From assembly GCA_900547125.1 (NCBI GenBank), contig URFU01000032.1, positions 1-18,537 on the forward strand: a stretch of DNA of 18,537 nucleotides, read 5' to 3'. A program made the translations under genes and the position numbers. Numbering within the stretch: the stretch's first letter is position 1; every line of letters begins with the position of its first letter. Source of the DNA: an uncultured Collinsella sp. Its GTDB lineage: Bacteria > Actinomycetota > Coriobacteriia > Coriobacteriales > Coriobacteriaceae. The notes beneath the pieces were generated by a model. That model ran no database searches. It was not told the origin of the DNA and worked only from the letters and a program-made list of their open reading frames with translations. Shown here one piece after another: positions 1 to 5,792 of this stretch.

Positions 1-158
1 CCCAGTACAGGGACCAAAGCGCAAATGTTCTTGTTGGTCAGAATGATGCCCACAATGAGCAGGATGCCGGCAACCGAGAGATACATCATCGGCTGGACGA
101 TCGACTACGCGAACCCCTCCAACGGCGCTTTGAAATTGAACTTCTTTTTTGCGGTCAT
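1..158 (-). pseudogene. PTS sugar permease EIIC, N-terminal part, interrupted by an amber codon (runs off the left edge)
   Basis: On the minus strand an ATG at 158 follows a strong ribosome binding site (GGAAGGGGAG). The reading starts MTAKKKFNFKAPLEGFA, then meets TAG at 107-105. It continues in the same frame as SIVQPMMYLSVAGILLIVGI to the window edge. A basic start, an EGFA-x-SIVQP stretch and a first hydrophobic helix are typical of the glucose/sucrose-family EIIC domain, which carries the sugar through the membrane. The position (antiterminator, then permease, with EIIA first) fits a PTS operon. The stop sits at codon 18, where a glutamine or arginine codon would be expected; CAG to TAG is one base change. 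Restart at the ATG-ATG pair near 89-84 is possible, but no good binding site precedes it. The rest of the gene is outside the window, so whether it is otherwise intact is unknown. Confidence 0.75.
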
Positions 159-257
159 AGCGGTACTCCCCTTCCTTTTCCGCAAATTAAGACAGATGTG
201 CCCTGGACAAGACCGTGAGCCTTGCCTTATATCAATCGATGTGTGGGCACGTTATGC

Positions 258-1124
258 CTAGAGACCAGGTTCTCCAAGCAGGTTAACAATGTGATATGCG
301 AGATAACTCTTCTCGGCATCGGTAACGACAACGTTATAGGTAGACGACAAGTGGGCAGCTATGGCGTCCGCGCACGAGAATGCGCACGGATACGCCGTTT
401 CATCGATTCGGAACAGCGCGTCGCCATTGATTTGCCCGGCCGTGGGGTCAAGCGCCCGCTGTGCGAAAAACTGCAGGTGGCGGACGAAACGCTCATAGGG
501 CAACGAGGTGTCATCGAGGGTCGTAGCATAGCGCTTGGAAACAATCGCGAGCACGTCGCGAACAAGCTGGACCGAGACGATTAGACGGTCGGAGCGTTGC
601 GGCATGGTGGCGTTGACGATATGCAGCGTAATGAAGCCCTGCTCCTCCTCGCTCATCTGGATGCCCATATACTCCTTGATAATCTGCAGCGCACGGCCCG
701 CAAGCGCATACTCCTTGCGATAGAACTGCTGGATCTCGAGCAGCAACGGATTCTCACAGGAGACGCCCTTGCGCTCGCGCTCCAAAGCAAGGCTGATATG
801 GTCTGCGAGAGCAATGAGAATCTTGTCGTTGATATCAACATTGAGCTCTCGACGGAGCATCTGAACAATATCCTCGGCAATCATGAGGTTGACGGTGGGG
901 ATGGACTCCAAAAGATGTGCCAAGCGGTCAATCGTACGCGAGTCCTGAGAAGTTCCCTTCTGCAACGCGTAGGTCTTTTCGATCGACGCCTCGTCGATGG
1001 CATCGCCGGCATGACGGCCAAAGCAGAGGCCTCGCCCGATGACGATGAGCTCGGAGCCATCGTCCGAAGTGACCATTGCGACGTTGTTGTTAAAAACTCG
1101 CTTGATAACCACGGTACCCACCAC
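258..1124 (-). CDS. BglG/LicT-family transcription antiterminator with two PTS regulation domains
   Basis: This RNA-binding protein keeps a PTS operon transcribed when its sugar is present. Residues 1 to about 58 form the co-antiterminator domain (IKRVFNNNVAMV near the start), and two PRD domains follow, at about 65-175 and 180-285. The histidines phosphorylated by PTS proteins in this family are visible at about H109 (LADHISLAL), H168 (TLHIVNA), H216 (FVRHLQFF) and H278 (YHIVNLL). At 288 residues the length is normal. The start is a GTG at 1124, six bases after the EIIA stop. GTG codons at 1121 and 1112 are alternatives; the last would place the conserved IKRVFNNN closer to the usual N-terminus and has GGTGGG just ahead of it. 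The gene lies between EIIA and the permease, so it most likely controls its own operon. Confidence 0.93.
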   Translation of the reverse strand: MVGTVVIKRVFNNNVAMVTSDDGSELIVIGRGLCFGRHAGDAIDEASIEKTYALQKGTSQDSRTIDRLAHLLESIPTVNLMIAEDIVQMLRRELNVDINDKILIALADHISLALERERKGVSCENPLLLEIQQFYRKEYALAGRALQIIKEYMGIQMSEEEQGFITLHIVNATMPQRSDRLIVSVQLVRDVLAIVSKRYATTLDDTSLPYERFVRHLQFFAQRALDPTAGQINGDALFRIDETAYPCAFSCADAIAAHLSSTYNVVVTDAEKSYLAYHIVNLLGEPGL

Positions 1125-1130
1125 AAGAAT

Positions 1131-1643
1131 TTACTCGGAAAGCCAGATGACAGGCTCTTTAACAGCAACAGGGCCGGAAGCATGCTCACGAAGAGTCGAG
1201 TTCTCCGAGCGCTCGCACACGATAACGAAGACCGTGGGATCGAAGCCGGCGGCGCGAACCGCGTCGAAATCGCCCTCGACGAGGGGCTGGCCCGCGTCGA
1301 CACGGTCACCCTGGGCAACAAGCGCATGGAAGCCCTTGCCCTCAAGCTTAACAGTGTCGATTCCGATATGCAGCATCACCTGAGCAGAGCTGTCGTCGGA
1401 CATGATGCCCAGCGCGTGCTCAGTCGGAAACAGCGCCGCGACGGTGCCGGAAACAGGAGCGCACACCGTTCCCTCTTGGGGAACCACGGCAACGCCATCG
1501 CCCACGGCACGGCTGCTAAAAGCGGGGTCATTGGTATTTTCTAGATGAACAAGCTCGCCGGCAACGGGAGCGAGGATTTCGAACTCGGAAGCTGCAGTCT
1601 TCTGCTCATCCGAACCGCCCATCAGGCGAGAAAAGAAACCCAT
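1131..1643 (-). CDS. PTS glucose-family EIIA component (single-domain protein)
   Basis: A soluble phosphocarrier that takes phosphate from HPr and passes it to the EIIB domain of the sugar permease. The 170-residue protein starts at the ATG at 1643, with AAGGGA nine bases upstream. An in-frame extension to 1706 exists but has no homology-like content. The core reads FEILAPVAGELVHLE, then GVAVVPQEG, then VMLHIGIDTVKLEGKGF. H92 is the phosphorylated histidine and H76 (TEHALGI) is its catalytic partner in this family. It is first in an operon with the antiterminator (6-base gap) and the EIIC gene. A stand-alone EIIA of this type can serve one permease or several. The sugar cannot be read from the sequence. 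Confidence 0.93.
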   Translation of the reverse strand: MGFFSRLMGGSDEQKTAASEFEILAPVAGELVHLENTNDPAFSSRAVGDGVAVVPQEGTVCAPVSGTVAALFPTEHALGIMSDDSSAQVMLHIGIDTVKLEGKGFHALVAQGDRVDAGQPLVEGDFDAVRAAGFDPTVFVIVCERSENSTLREHASGPVAVKEPVIWLSE

Positions 1644-1723
1644 GGTGGCATGTCCCTTCATAAATATAGCCCAACCAAAATCAAGCGAATGCATCCATAG
1701 AGACACACCCGTTCAAAGACTTT

Positions 1724-1755
1724 GGTTAGGCCCACGTCCGAGGGACTCGGTAACC
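1724..1755 (-). promoter_or_regulatory. Candidate ribonucleic antiterminator (RAT) hairpin in the PTS leader
   Basis: In the leader of the EIIA gene, the minus-strand RNA reads GGTTA, then CCGAG-UCC-CUCGG, then ACGUGGGCC, then UAACC. The outer GGTTA/TAACC and inner CCGAG/CTCGG pairs form a two-part stem with an asymmetric internal loop. The size (32 nt) is close to known RAT elements bound by BglG/LicT-type proteins, and the cognate protein is encoded two genes downstream. I do not see a clear overlapping terminator with a U-run, so the mechanism is uncertain. Confidence 0.4.
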
Positions 1756-1779
1756 TTCCGCATTTCTTTTACGGGAGCT

Positions 1780-1807
1780 ATTGTAGACAAGCCCAAAGCC
1801 GGAACAA
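1780..1807 (-). promoter_or_regulatory. Promoter of the PTS operon
   Basis: On the minus strand TTGTTC (1807-1802) and TACAAT (1785-1780) are separated by 16 bases, close to a housekeeping sigma-70 type promoter. Transcription would start near 1773, giving a leader of about 130 bases that includes the candidate RAT hairpin. Confidence 0.55.
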
Positions 1808-1817
1808 CCATTATGAC

Positions 1818-1853
1818 CGATGAACGGTATTTTTTCTTCGATAAACGGTATTT
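1818..1853. repeat. Two 15-bp direct repeats, 21 bp apart, upstream of the PTS promoter
   Basis: CGATGAACGGTATTT (1818-1832) and CGATAAACGGTATTT (1839-1853) differ at one base and start exactly 21 bp apart, two turns of the helix. They lie just upstream of the -35 box of the EIIA promoter, a usual place for an activator to bind. The protein that binds is not identifiable here. Confidence 0.6.
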
Positions 1854-1923
1854 AGGCGGCACTTGGGGACACTCCTTGCGGGGCGTGTTCCCATTTTGTT
1901 TTCGTCCCGCTCGTTTTGTGAAA

Positions 1924-1985
1924 CACGGCTAACTTTTAGGCAAAGTAGTAAGACATGGGCAACTTTTGCGGTAAAGTTAGCCGTG
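1924..1985 (+). promoter_or_regulatory. Operator region of the DtxR-like regulator: tandem palindromes inside a 13-bp inverted repeat
   Basis: Two AACTTTT-based palindromes lie 30 bp apart: ACTTTTAGGCAAAGT (1932-1946) and AACTTTTGCGGTAAAGTT (1961-1978). A perfect 13-bp inverted repeat, CACGGCTAACTTT (1924-1936) with AAAGTTAGCCGTG (1973-1985), encloses both. GGCTAAC recurs at 2000-2006. Such palindromes are typical of DtxR/MntR-family autoregulation, and the regulator gene starts 45 bp downstream. I cannot place the -10 and -35 boxes with confidence. Confidence 0.6.
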
Positions 1986-2030
1986 AAAAGTATCCAAAGG
2001 CTAACTAACAATCATCGCGAAAGGCGGCCC

Positions 2031-2420
2031 ATGGCCCTGCGTGAATCCGGAGAAGACTATCTCGAATCTATTTATGTGCTCTCGGAGCGCCAAGGCATCG
2101 TTCGATCGATCGACGTCGCCGAATACCTGGGCGTAACCAAGGCAAGCGTCTCCAAAGCCATGGTCGCGTTGGAGAACAACGGCTACGTAGAGATGGGCAA
2201 ACGCGATGTGCATCTGACGGAACGCGGTCTTGAGGTTGCCCGTCAAATGTGGGAGCGCCATTGCTTTTTTGTGGGGCTGCTAGAGGACGCAGGCGTAGCG
2301 CCCGAGGTTGCCTCGCAAGAGGGCTGCCACATGGAGCATTGCCTGAGCGAGGAAAGCTTTGAGAAGCTACGGGCGATGTTGGGTCGGGAAGATGTAGCGG
2401 GCCCAGCAACGGAAGCCTAA
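2031..2420 (+). CDS. DtxR/MntR-family metal-dependent transcriptional regulator
   Basis: A 129-residue DNA-binding protein that uses a bound metal ion as co-repressor. The start at 2031 follows GAAAGGCGG; longer open frames upstream run through the operator palindromes and are not convincing. Residues about 1-65 are the winged helix (GEDYLESIYVL, then RSIDVAEYLGVTKASVSKAM). The dimer and metal domain follows (WERHCFFVGLL, then CHMEHCLSEESF). Putative ligands are D9 and E12, as in manganese-sensing MntR; the ERH histidine; and a C-x-x-E-H motif with cysteine where MntR has glutamate and DtxR has cysteine. The site is therefore a hybrid of the two types. There is no C-terminal SH3 domain, which is usual for this short subfamily. 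No transporter gene lies in the same operon. It faces the zinc efflux operon tail to tail. Confidence 0.92.
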   Translation: MALRESGEDYLESIYVLSERQGIVRSIDVAEYLGVTKASVSKAMVALENNGYVEMGKRDVHLTERGLEVARQMWERHCFFVGLLEDAGVAPEVASQEGCHMEHCLSEESFEKLRAMLGREDVAGPATEA

Positions 2421-2538
2421 TAGATCCCCAGTAGCGCGAACCAGCGACCGGGACCAGTAGTCCCACCAACTAAGTCCAACTCAGACAAGGAACCCCGCCA
2501 GCAAGCGATGCCCAAGAACCACCAGCAACGTCACCGCA

Positions 2539-2665
2539 GGCCGGGGCCGGGCTTGGTTTTGAAAACATTCCGCAGCGCGAGGCCCGTCTTTCCGCTGCTC
2601 CGCAGGAGCAGGAAAGGCGGGCCTCATGCGCGAGGACGTTTTCAAAACCAAGCCCGGCCCCGGCC
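2539..2665. repeat. 127-bp nested long hairpin between convergent genes
   Basis: A perfect 28-bp inverted repeat, 2539-2566 with 2638-2665, encloses a second imperfect inverted repeat. The inner arms carry GAGGCCCG, CTTTCC and CTGCTCC on the left and GGAGCAG, GGAAAG and CGGGCCTC on the right, around a GCA loop at about 2602-2604. Almost the whole 127 bp can fold into one hairpin. It lies between the ends of the DtxR-like gene and the ATPase gene and may stop transcription from both sides. Its length and perfection exceed an ordinary terminator, and there is no long T-run. A non-autonomous palindromic repeat is an alternative. The flanking 2421-2538 holds only a small GGGAC/GTCCC hairpin at 2450-2464. 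Confidence 0.85.
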
Positions 2666-2681
2666 GGAGGGACCACGAGTG

Positions 2682-4634
2682 CTACAGGTTCTTGACACCC
2701 ATCGCGCGCATGGCGTTCAGGATGGCGATGATCGCCACGCCCACGTCGCCAAAGACGGCAAGCCACATGTTGGCGATGCCGAGCGCCGCGAGCACCAGGA
2801 TCAGCAGCTTAATGCCCAGCGCAAAGATGATGTTCTGCCAAACAATCGTCATGGTCTTGCGCGCCACGCGGATCGCGCGGGAAATGTTGGAAGGCATGTC
2901 GTCCATGAGCACGACGTCGGCGGCCTCAATTGCGGCGTCCGAGCCCATGGCGCCCATGGCGATTCCGACGTCGGCGCGCGTGAGCACGGGCGCGTCGTTG
3001 ATGCCGTCACCGACAAAGGCGAGCTTGCCCTTACCCGATTCGGCCGCCAGCAATGCCTCGACGCGCTCGACCTTATCGCTTGGCAGCAGCTGCGCATGGA
3101 ACTCGTCGAGACCGAGTTGCTTGGCCACAGACGCTGCAACCTCCTCGCGGTCGCCCGTGAGCATGACGGTGCGCTTGACGCTGGCGGCGTGCAGGTCGCG
3201 GATCGTCTGCTCGGCATCTGCCTTAACGGTGTCTGCAATCACGATGTGGCCGGCGTAAACGCCGTCAACGAGCACATGGAGGATCGTGCCGACAACCTCG
3301 CAATTGGGCGCTTCGATACCGGCCGCAGCAAGCATCTTGGCATTGCCGACGATGACGCGCTTGCCGTCGATATTCGCCGTCACGCCATGGCCCGCGTCAT
3401 TGGTGGAGTCGCTTACGCGTTTGGAATCGAGCTCGCCCTGGAAGGCGGTGCGTACCGACTGCGCGATGGGATGGTCGGAGAACGACTCGGCAAGGGCCGC
3501 GACTTCGAGCAGTGACTGCTCGGTATAGCCGGCCTCGGGGTGTACCGCCACGACCGAAAACGTGCCGTTGGTGAGCGTGCCGGTCTTGTCAAAGACGACG
3601 GTATCCACATCGGCGAGCGTCTCGAGGTAGTTGGAGCCCTTGATAAGGACGCCCAGCTTGGATGCGCCGCCGATGCCGCCAAAGAAGCTGAGCGGCACGC
3701 TAATCACGAGCGCGCCCGGGCAGCTGACGACCAGGAAGGTCAGGCCGCGCAGGATCCAGTCGGACCAGGCGCCGGTGACCAGGCCGCCGCCGAGTGCGAG
3801 CACCGCAGCCGCGCCGGTGACAGCGGGCGTGTAGACGCGGGCGAAGCGCGTGATGAAGTTCTCGGTACACGCCTTCTTTTCGCTGGCGTTTTCTACGAGC
3901 TCCAGGACGCGCGCGACGGTGGACTCGCCAAATGGCTTGGTGGTGCGCACGTGGATGAGACACGTCATGTTGATGCAGCCGCTGATGATATCGTCTCCGG
4001 TTTTGGCCGGGCGGGGGACCGACTCGCCGGTAAGGGCGGCGGTATCGAGCTGCGTCTCGCCTTCGACGATGACGCCGTCGATGGGCACGCGCTCGCCGGG
4101 CTTGACGACGATGACGGTGCCGACGGCGATGTCATCGGGGGAGACCTGCTCGAGTGTGCCGTCGGGTTGCTCGACGTTGGCATAATCGGGCGCGATGTCC
4201 ATCATGGCGCTGATCGACTTGCGGCTTTTGCCCACGGCATATGCCTGGAACAGCTCGCCGACCTGATAGAACAGCATGACGGCGGCGCCTTCGGCCATGT
4301 GCGGGTCGGTGTCGGGGAAGAGCACCATGGCAAATGCGCCGATGGTCGCGACCGCCATGAGGAAGCTTTCGTCGAAGGCCTTGCCGCGGCGGATGTTGCT
4401 GAACGCCTTCTGGAGTACGTCGTAGCCGGCAATTAGGAACGGCACCAGGAACAGCACAAAGCTGGCGTAGACGTCACCCGGGGTGCCGAATGCGGCGGTA
4501 AGGGTACCGAGCTCGTCGAGGGCGTACACCACCGCAAAAATGCCTAGCGCTACCAGGATACGGTTGCGCTTATGCTCAAGGGACTCTTTCTTCTTGCGCC
4601 TCTTCTTTTTCTTTTTGGGATCGGCGGCCGCCAT
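2682..4634 (-). CDS. P1B-type heavy-metal efflux ATPase, zinc/cadmium/lead-like, with CPG in place of CPC
   Basis: A membrane pump that exports soft divalent metals using ATP. Seen in its 650 residues: a very basic N-terminus (DPKKKKKRRKKK) and no N-terminal HMA domain; TGES at 202-205 (actuator domain); CPG at 305-307 in the transport helix; DKTGT at 349-353 (phosphorylated Asp); SDHP near 387 (P1B-specific histidine-proline); GDGINDAP at 542-549. K609 in the next helix pair and the D-V-G at 630-632 match the lysine and DxG of ZntA-type pumps. The third position of the metal motif is glycine (codon GGC at 3716-3714) where cysteine is normal. The start ATG at 4634 has GGGAGG eight bases upstream. 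It is the last gene of an SmtB-like repressor, HMA protein and ATPase operon, with its own operator copy at 4658. Zinc is the likeliest substrate; cadmium or lead are possible. Confidence 0.95.
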   Translation of the reverse strand: MAAADPKKKKKRRKKKESLEHKRNRILVALGIFAVVYALDELGTLTAAFGTPGDVYASFVLFLVPFLIAGYDVLQKAFSNIRRGKAFDESFLMAVATIGAFAMVLFPDTDPHMAEGAAVMLFYQVGELFQAYAVGKSRKSISAMMDIAPDYANVEQPDGTLEQVSPDDIAVGTVIVVKPGERVPIDGVIVEGETQLDTAALTGESVPRPAKTGDDIISGCINMTCLIHVRTTKPFGESTVARVLELVENASEKKACTENFITRFARVYTPAVTGAAAVLALGGGLVTGAWSDWILRGLTFLVVSCPGALVISVPLSFFGGIGGASKLGVLIKGSNYLETLADVDTVVFDKTGTLTNGTFSVVAVHPEAGYTEQSLLEVAALAESFSDHPIAQSVRTAFQGELDSKRVSDSTNDAGHGVTANIDGKRVIVGNAKMLAAAGIEAPNCEVVGTILHVLVDGVYAGHIVIADTVKADAEQTIRDLHAASVKRTVMLTGDREEVAASVAKQLGLDEFHAQLLPSDKVERVEALLAAESGKGKLAFVGDGINDAPVLTRADVGIAMGAMGSDAAIEAADVVLMDDMPSNISRAIRVARKTMTIVWQNIIFALGIKLLILVLAALGIANMWLAVFGDVGVAIIAILNAMRAMGVKNL

Positions 4635-4657
4635 GATTCAAACCTCCCATTTGAATG

Positions 4658-4675
4658 TATGAACACTTGCTCATA
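4658..4675 (-). promoter_or_regulatory. Second ArsR/SmtB-type operator, directly before the ATPase gene
   Basis: TATGAACACTTGCTCATA has the arms and spacing of the operators at the main promoter (ATATGA, 8 bases, TCATAT). It lies 24 bases before the ATPase start and overlaps a TATATG that could act as a -10 on the minus strand, with TTGCTG about 18 bases upstream. This suggests separate metal-responsive expression of the pump in addition to read-through. Confidence 0.65.
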
Positions 4676-4686
4676 TAATTTCGCGA

Positions 4687-4714
4687 GCAAGGGCCGCAGC
4701 AAGCGCGGCCTTGC
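4687..4714 (-). other. Intercistronic hairpin between HMA gene and ATPase
   Basis: GCAAGGCCGC pairs with GCGGCCCTTGC (one bulged base) around a short loop on the minus strand. No T-run follows, so it is more likely an mRNA-stability or partial-attenuation hairpin than a full terminator. It would lower pump transcription relative to the first two genes unless the downstream operator/promoter is active. Confidence 0.4.
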
Positions 4715-4732
4715 AAGTCAGCGTAACCTGGG

Positions 4733-4951
4733 CTAGAGAATGATCTCGCAGTCCGGCTCGGCGTCGGCGGTAAACTCCACGACGCGATCGAGGACCTCGT
4801 CGAACTCGGCGTCGTCGGCTTCGAGCGTCAACTTCTGGGTCATAAAGTTGACCGAAACGGACTTGACGCCCTCAAGCTTGGCAAGTTCGTTCTGAAGCTC
4901 GCGCGCGCAGTTGGCGCAGTCGATCTCGTCGAGTTTAAACTGCTTTTTCAT
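4733..4951 (-). CDS. Free-standing HMA (heavy-metal-associated) domain protein
   Basis: A 72-residue ferredoxin-like metal-binding domain, expected in the cytoplasm to bind a soft metal and pass it to, or modulate, the adjacent ATPase. The metal site is D11-C-A-N-C15; an aspartate before the CxxC is typical of zinc/cadmium/lead HMA domains rather than copper chaperones. The beta-alpha-beta pattern VKSVSVNFMTQKLTLEAD follows. An extra C-terminal D-C-E (Cys near 69) could add a ligand. The start ATG at 4951 is preceded by GGAAAGGAA. Because the ATPase lacks its own N-terminal HMA, this small protein looks like the missing domain encoded separately. Confidence 0.92.
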   Translation of the reverse strand: MKKQFKLDEIDCANCARELQNELAKLEGVKSVSVNFMTQKLTLEADDAEFDEVLDRVVEFTADAEPDCEIIL

Positions 4952-5014
4952 GGCGGGTTCCTTTCCCTGTTTTTGCGGCTTGGGTGCAGGCCGCGCTGGT
5001 ACCGTGGTTGGTCG

Positions 5015-5383
5015 CTATTCGCAGATGTGGCTCATGCCTTGGTTGAGCATGGTGTAGACATGGTCGTCGGCAAGCGAGTAGAGGATATTGCGCCCGTCGC
5101 GCCGGAATTTAACCAGGTGCGACTGCTTGAGCGTTCGCAACTGGTGCGACACCGCGGACTGCGAGGTCTCGGTTGCCTCGGCGATGTCTGCCACGCAGAG
5201 CTCGCGGCCCATGAGGGCGTAGAGGATCTTGATGCGCGTGGTGTCGCTAAAGACCTTGAACAGGTCGGCAAGGTCGTACAGCAGCTCCTCGTCGGGAAGG
5301 TCCTCGGGCGAGCAGGTGGTGGGGACGTCGGGCACGATGGTGGTGTCGATGCCGGACTTTATTTCATCAGCGTGATCGCTCAT
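5015..5383 (-). CDS. ArsR/SmtB-family zinc-type metal-sensing repressor
   Basis: A 122-residue winged-helix repressor that leaves DNA when metal binds. The DNA-binding part reads ELCVADIAEATETSQSAVSH, followed by LRTLKQSHLVKFRRDGRN. The C-terminal helix reads DDHVYTMLNQGMSHICE, giving the D-x-H and H-x-x-E spacing (histidines 11 residues apart) of the alpha-5 zinc site in SmtB/CzrA. Cys residues in TTCSPED and ELC resemble the alpha-3N cadmium/lead site of CadC, so it may sense several metals. The start ATG at 5383 has AAAGGA eight bases upstream, partly next to an operator arm. It heads the efflux operon and most likely represses it and itself. Confidence 0.95.
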   Translation of the reverse strand: MSDHADEIKSGIDTTIVPDVPTTCSPEDLPDEELLYDLADLFKVFSDTTRIKILYALMGRELCVADIAEATETSQSAVSHQLRTLKQSHLVKFRRDGRNILYSLADDHVYTMLNQGMSHICE

Positions 5384-5396
5384 TGCAATATCCTTT

Positions 5397-5457
5397 CATA
5401 TGAACATGCGCTCATATAACTTACTTCCGAGTATATGAGCGCATGTTCATATGTCAA
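5397..5457 (-). promoter_or_regulatory. Promoter and paired operators of the metal-efflux operon
   Basis: On the minus strand TTGACA (5457-5452) and TATACT (5435-5430) are 16 bases apart, a near-consensus promoter. The spacer is filled by an operator, ATATGA-ACATGCGC-TCATAT. A second copy in inverted orientation lies downstream at 5397-5418, just before the ribosome binding site. The two copies (5397-5418 and 5432-5453) are perfect 22-bp inverted repeats of each other with 13 bp between, and each is also roughly palindromic. A repressor bound here would block RNA polymerase directly. Confidence 0.88.
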
Positions 5458-5542
5458 TATAATTCACGAAATATTTTGCTATCGAATGCCCTGGCGGCGG
5501 CTAAAGGCATCGATGATCGCGGATAAGGCCGCCGATGCCAAC

Positions 5543-5788
5543 GTGGGTACCCTAGCGACGTACAAAAACGGGAGTTTTCAGCATTGACGAGGGGTTATTT
5601 ATTGCATAATGCGGCGGCATTTGCCGCCGCAGGGCTTTACTGGAGTGTAAGTGCCGACTGATGTTCCCCAGTTGTTGCCTAACATACATCAAAATCAGTG
5701 GCATCGGTGCAAAATAGATCAATTCGAAGCTCCTTGATACCCGGCTTTGCTGAAAACTCCCGTTTTTGCACGTCGCCTGGGTACCCAC
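5543..5788. mobile_element. 246-bp element bounded by 41-bp inverted repeats (MITE-like), next to the first nuclease gene
   Basis: Arms 5543-5583 and 5748-5788 are inverted copies with 38 of 41 positions identical. Both begin GTGGGTACCC and end in AAAAACGGGAGTTTTCAGCA at the inner side. The right arm ends four bases from the stop codon of the nuclease gene (5793). Inside lie a perfect hairpin (TGCGGCGGCA-TT-TGCCGCCGCA, 5610-5631) and a promoter-like TTGACG/CATAAT pair (5584-5610, spacer 15). No transposase and no obvious target duplication are seen. It could be a miniature transposable element, a structured RNA gene, or part of the nuclease unit. The minus-strand open frame crossing it is not convincing as a gene. 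Confidence 0.7.
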
Positions 5789-5792
5789 CCCG

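Noticed and set aside
597..1544. 315-codon plus-strand frame opposite the antiterminator and EIIA
   Set aside because: Antisense to two clear PTS genes; no family resemblance.
2508..4436. Plus-strand open frames opposite the ATPase (up to 335 codons)
   Set aside because: Shadows of the P-type ATPase caused by GC-rich third positions; translations lack any domain, and one crosses the long hairpin.
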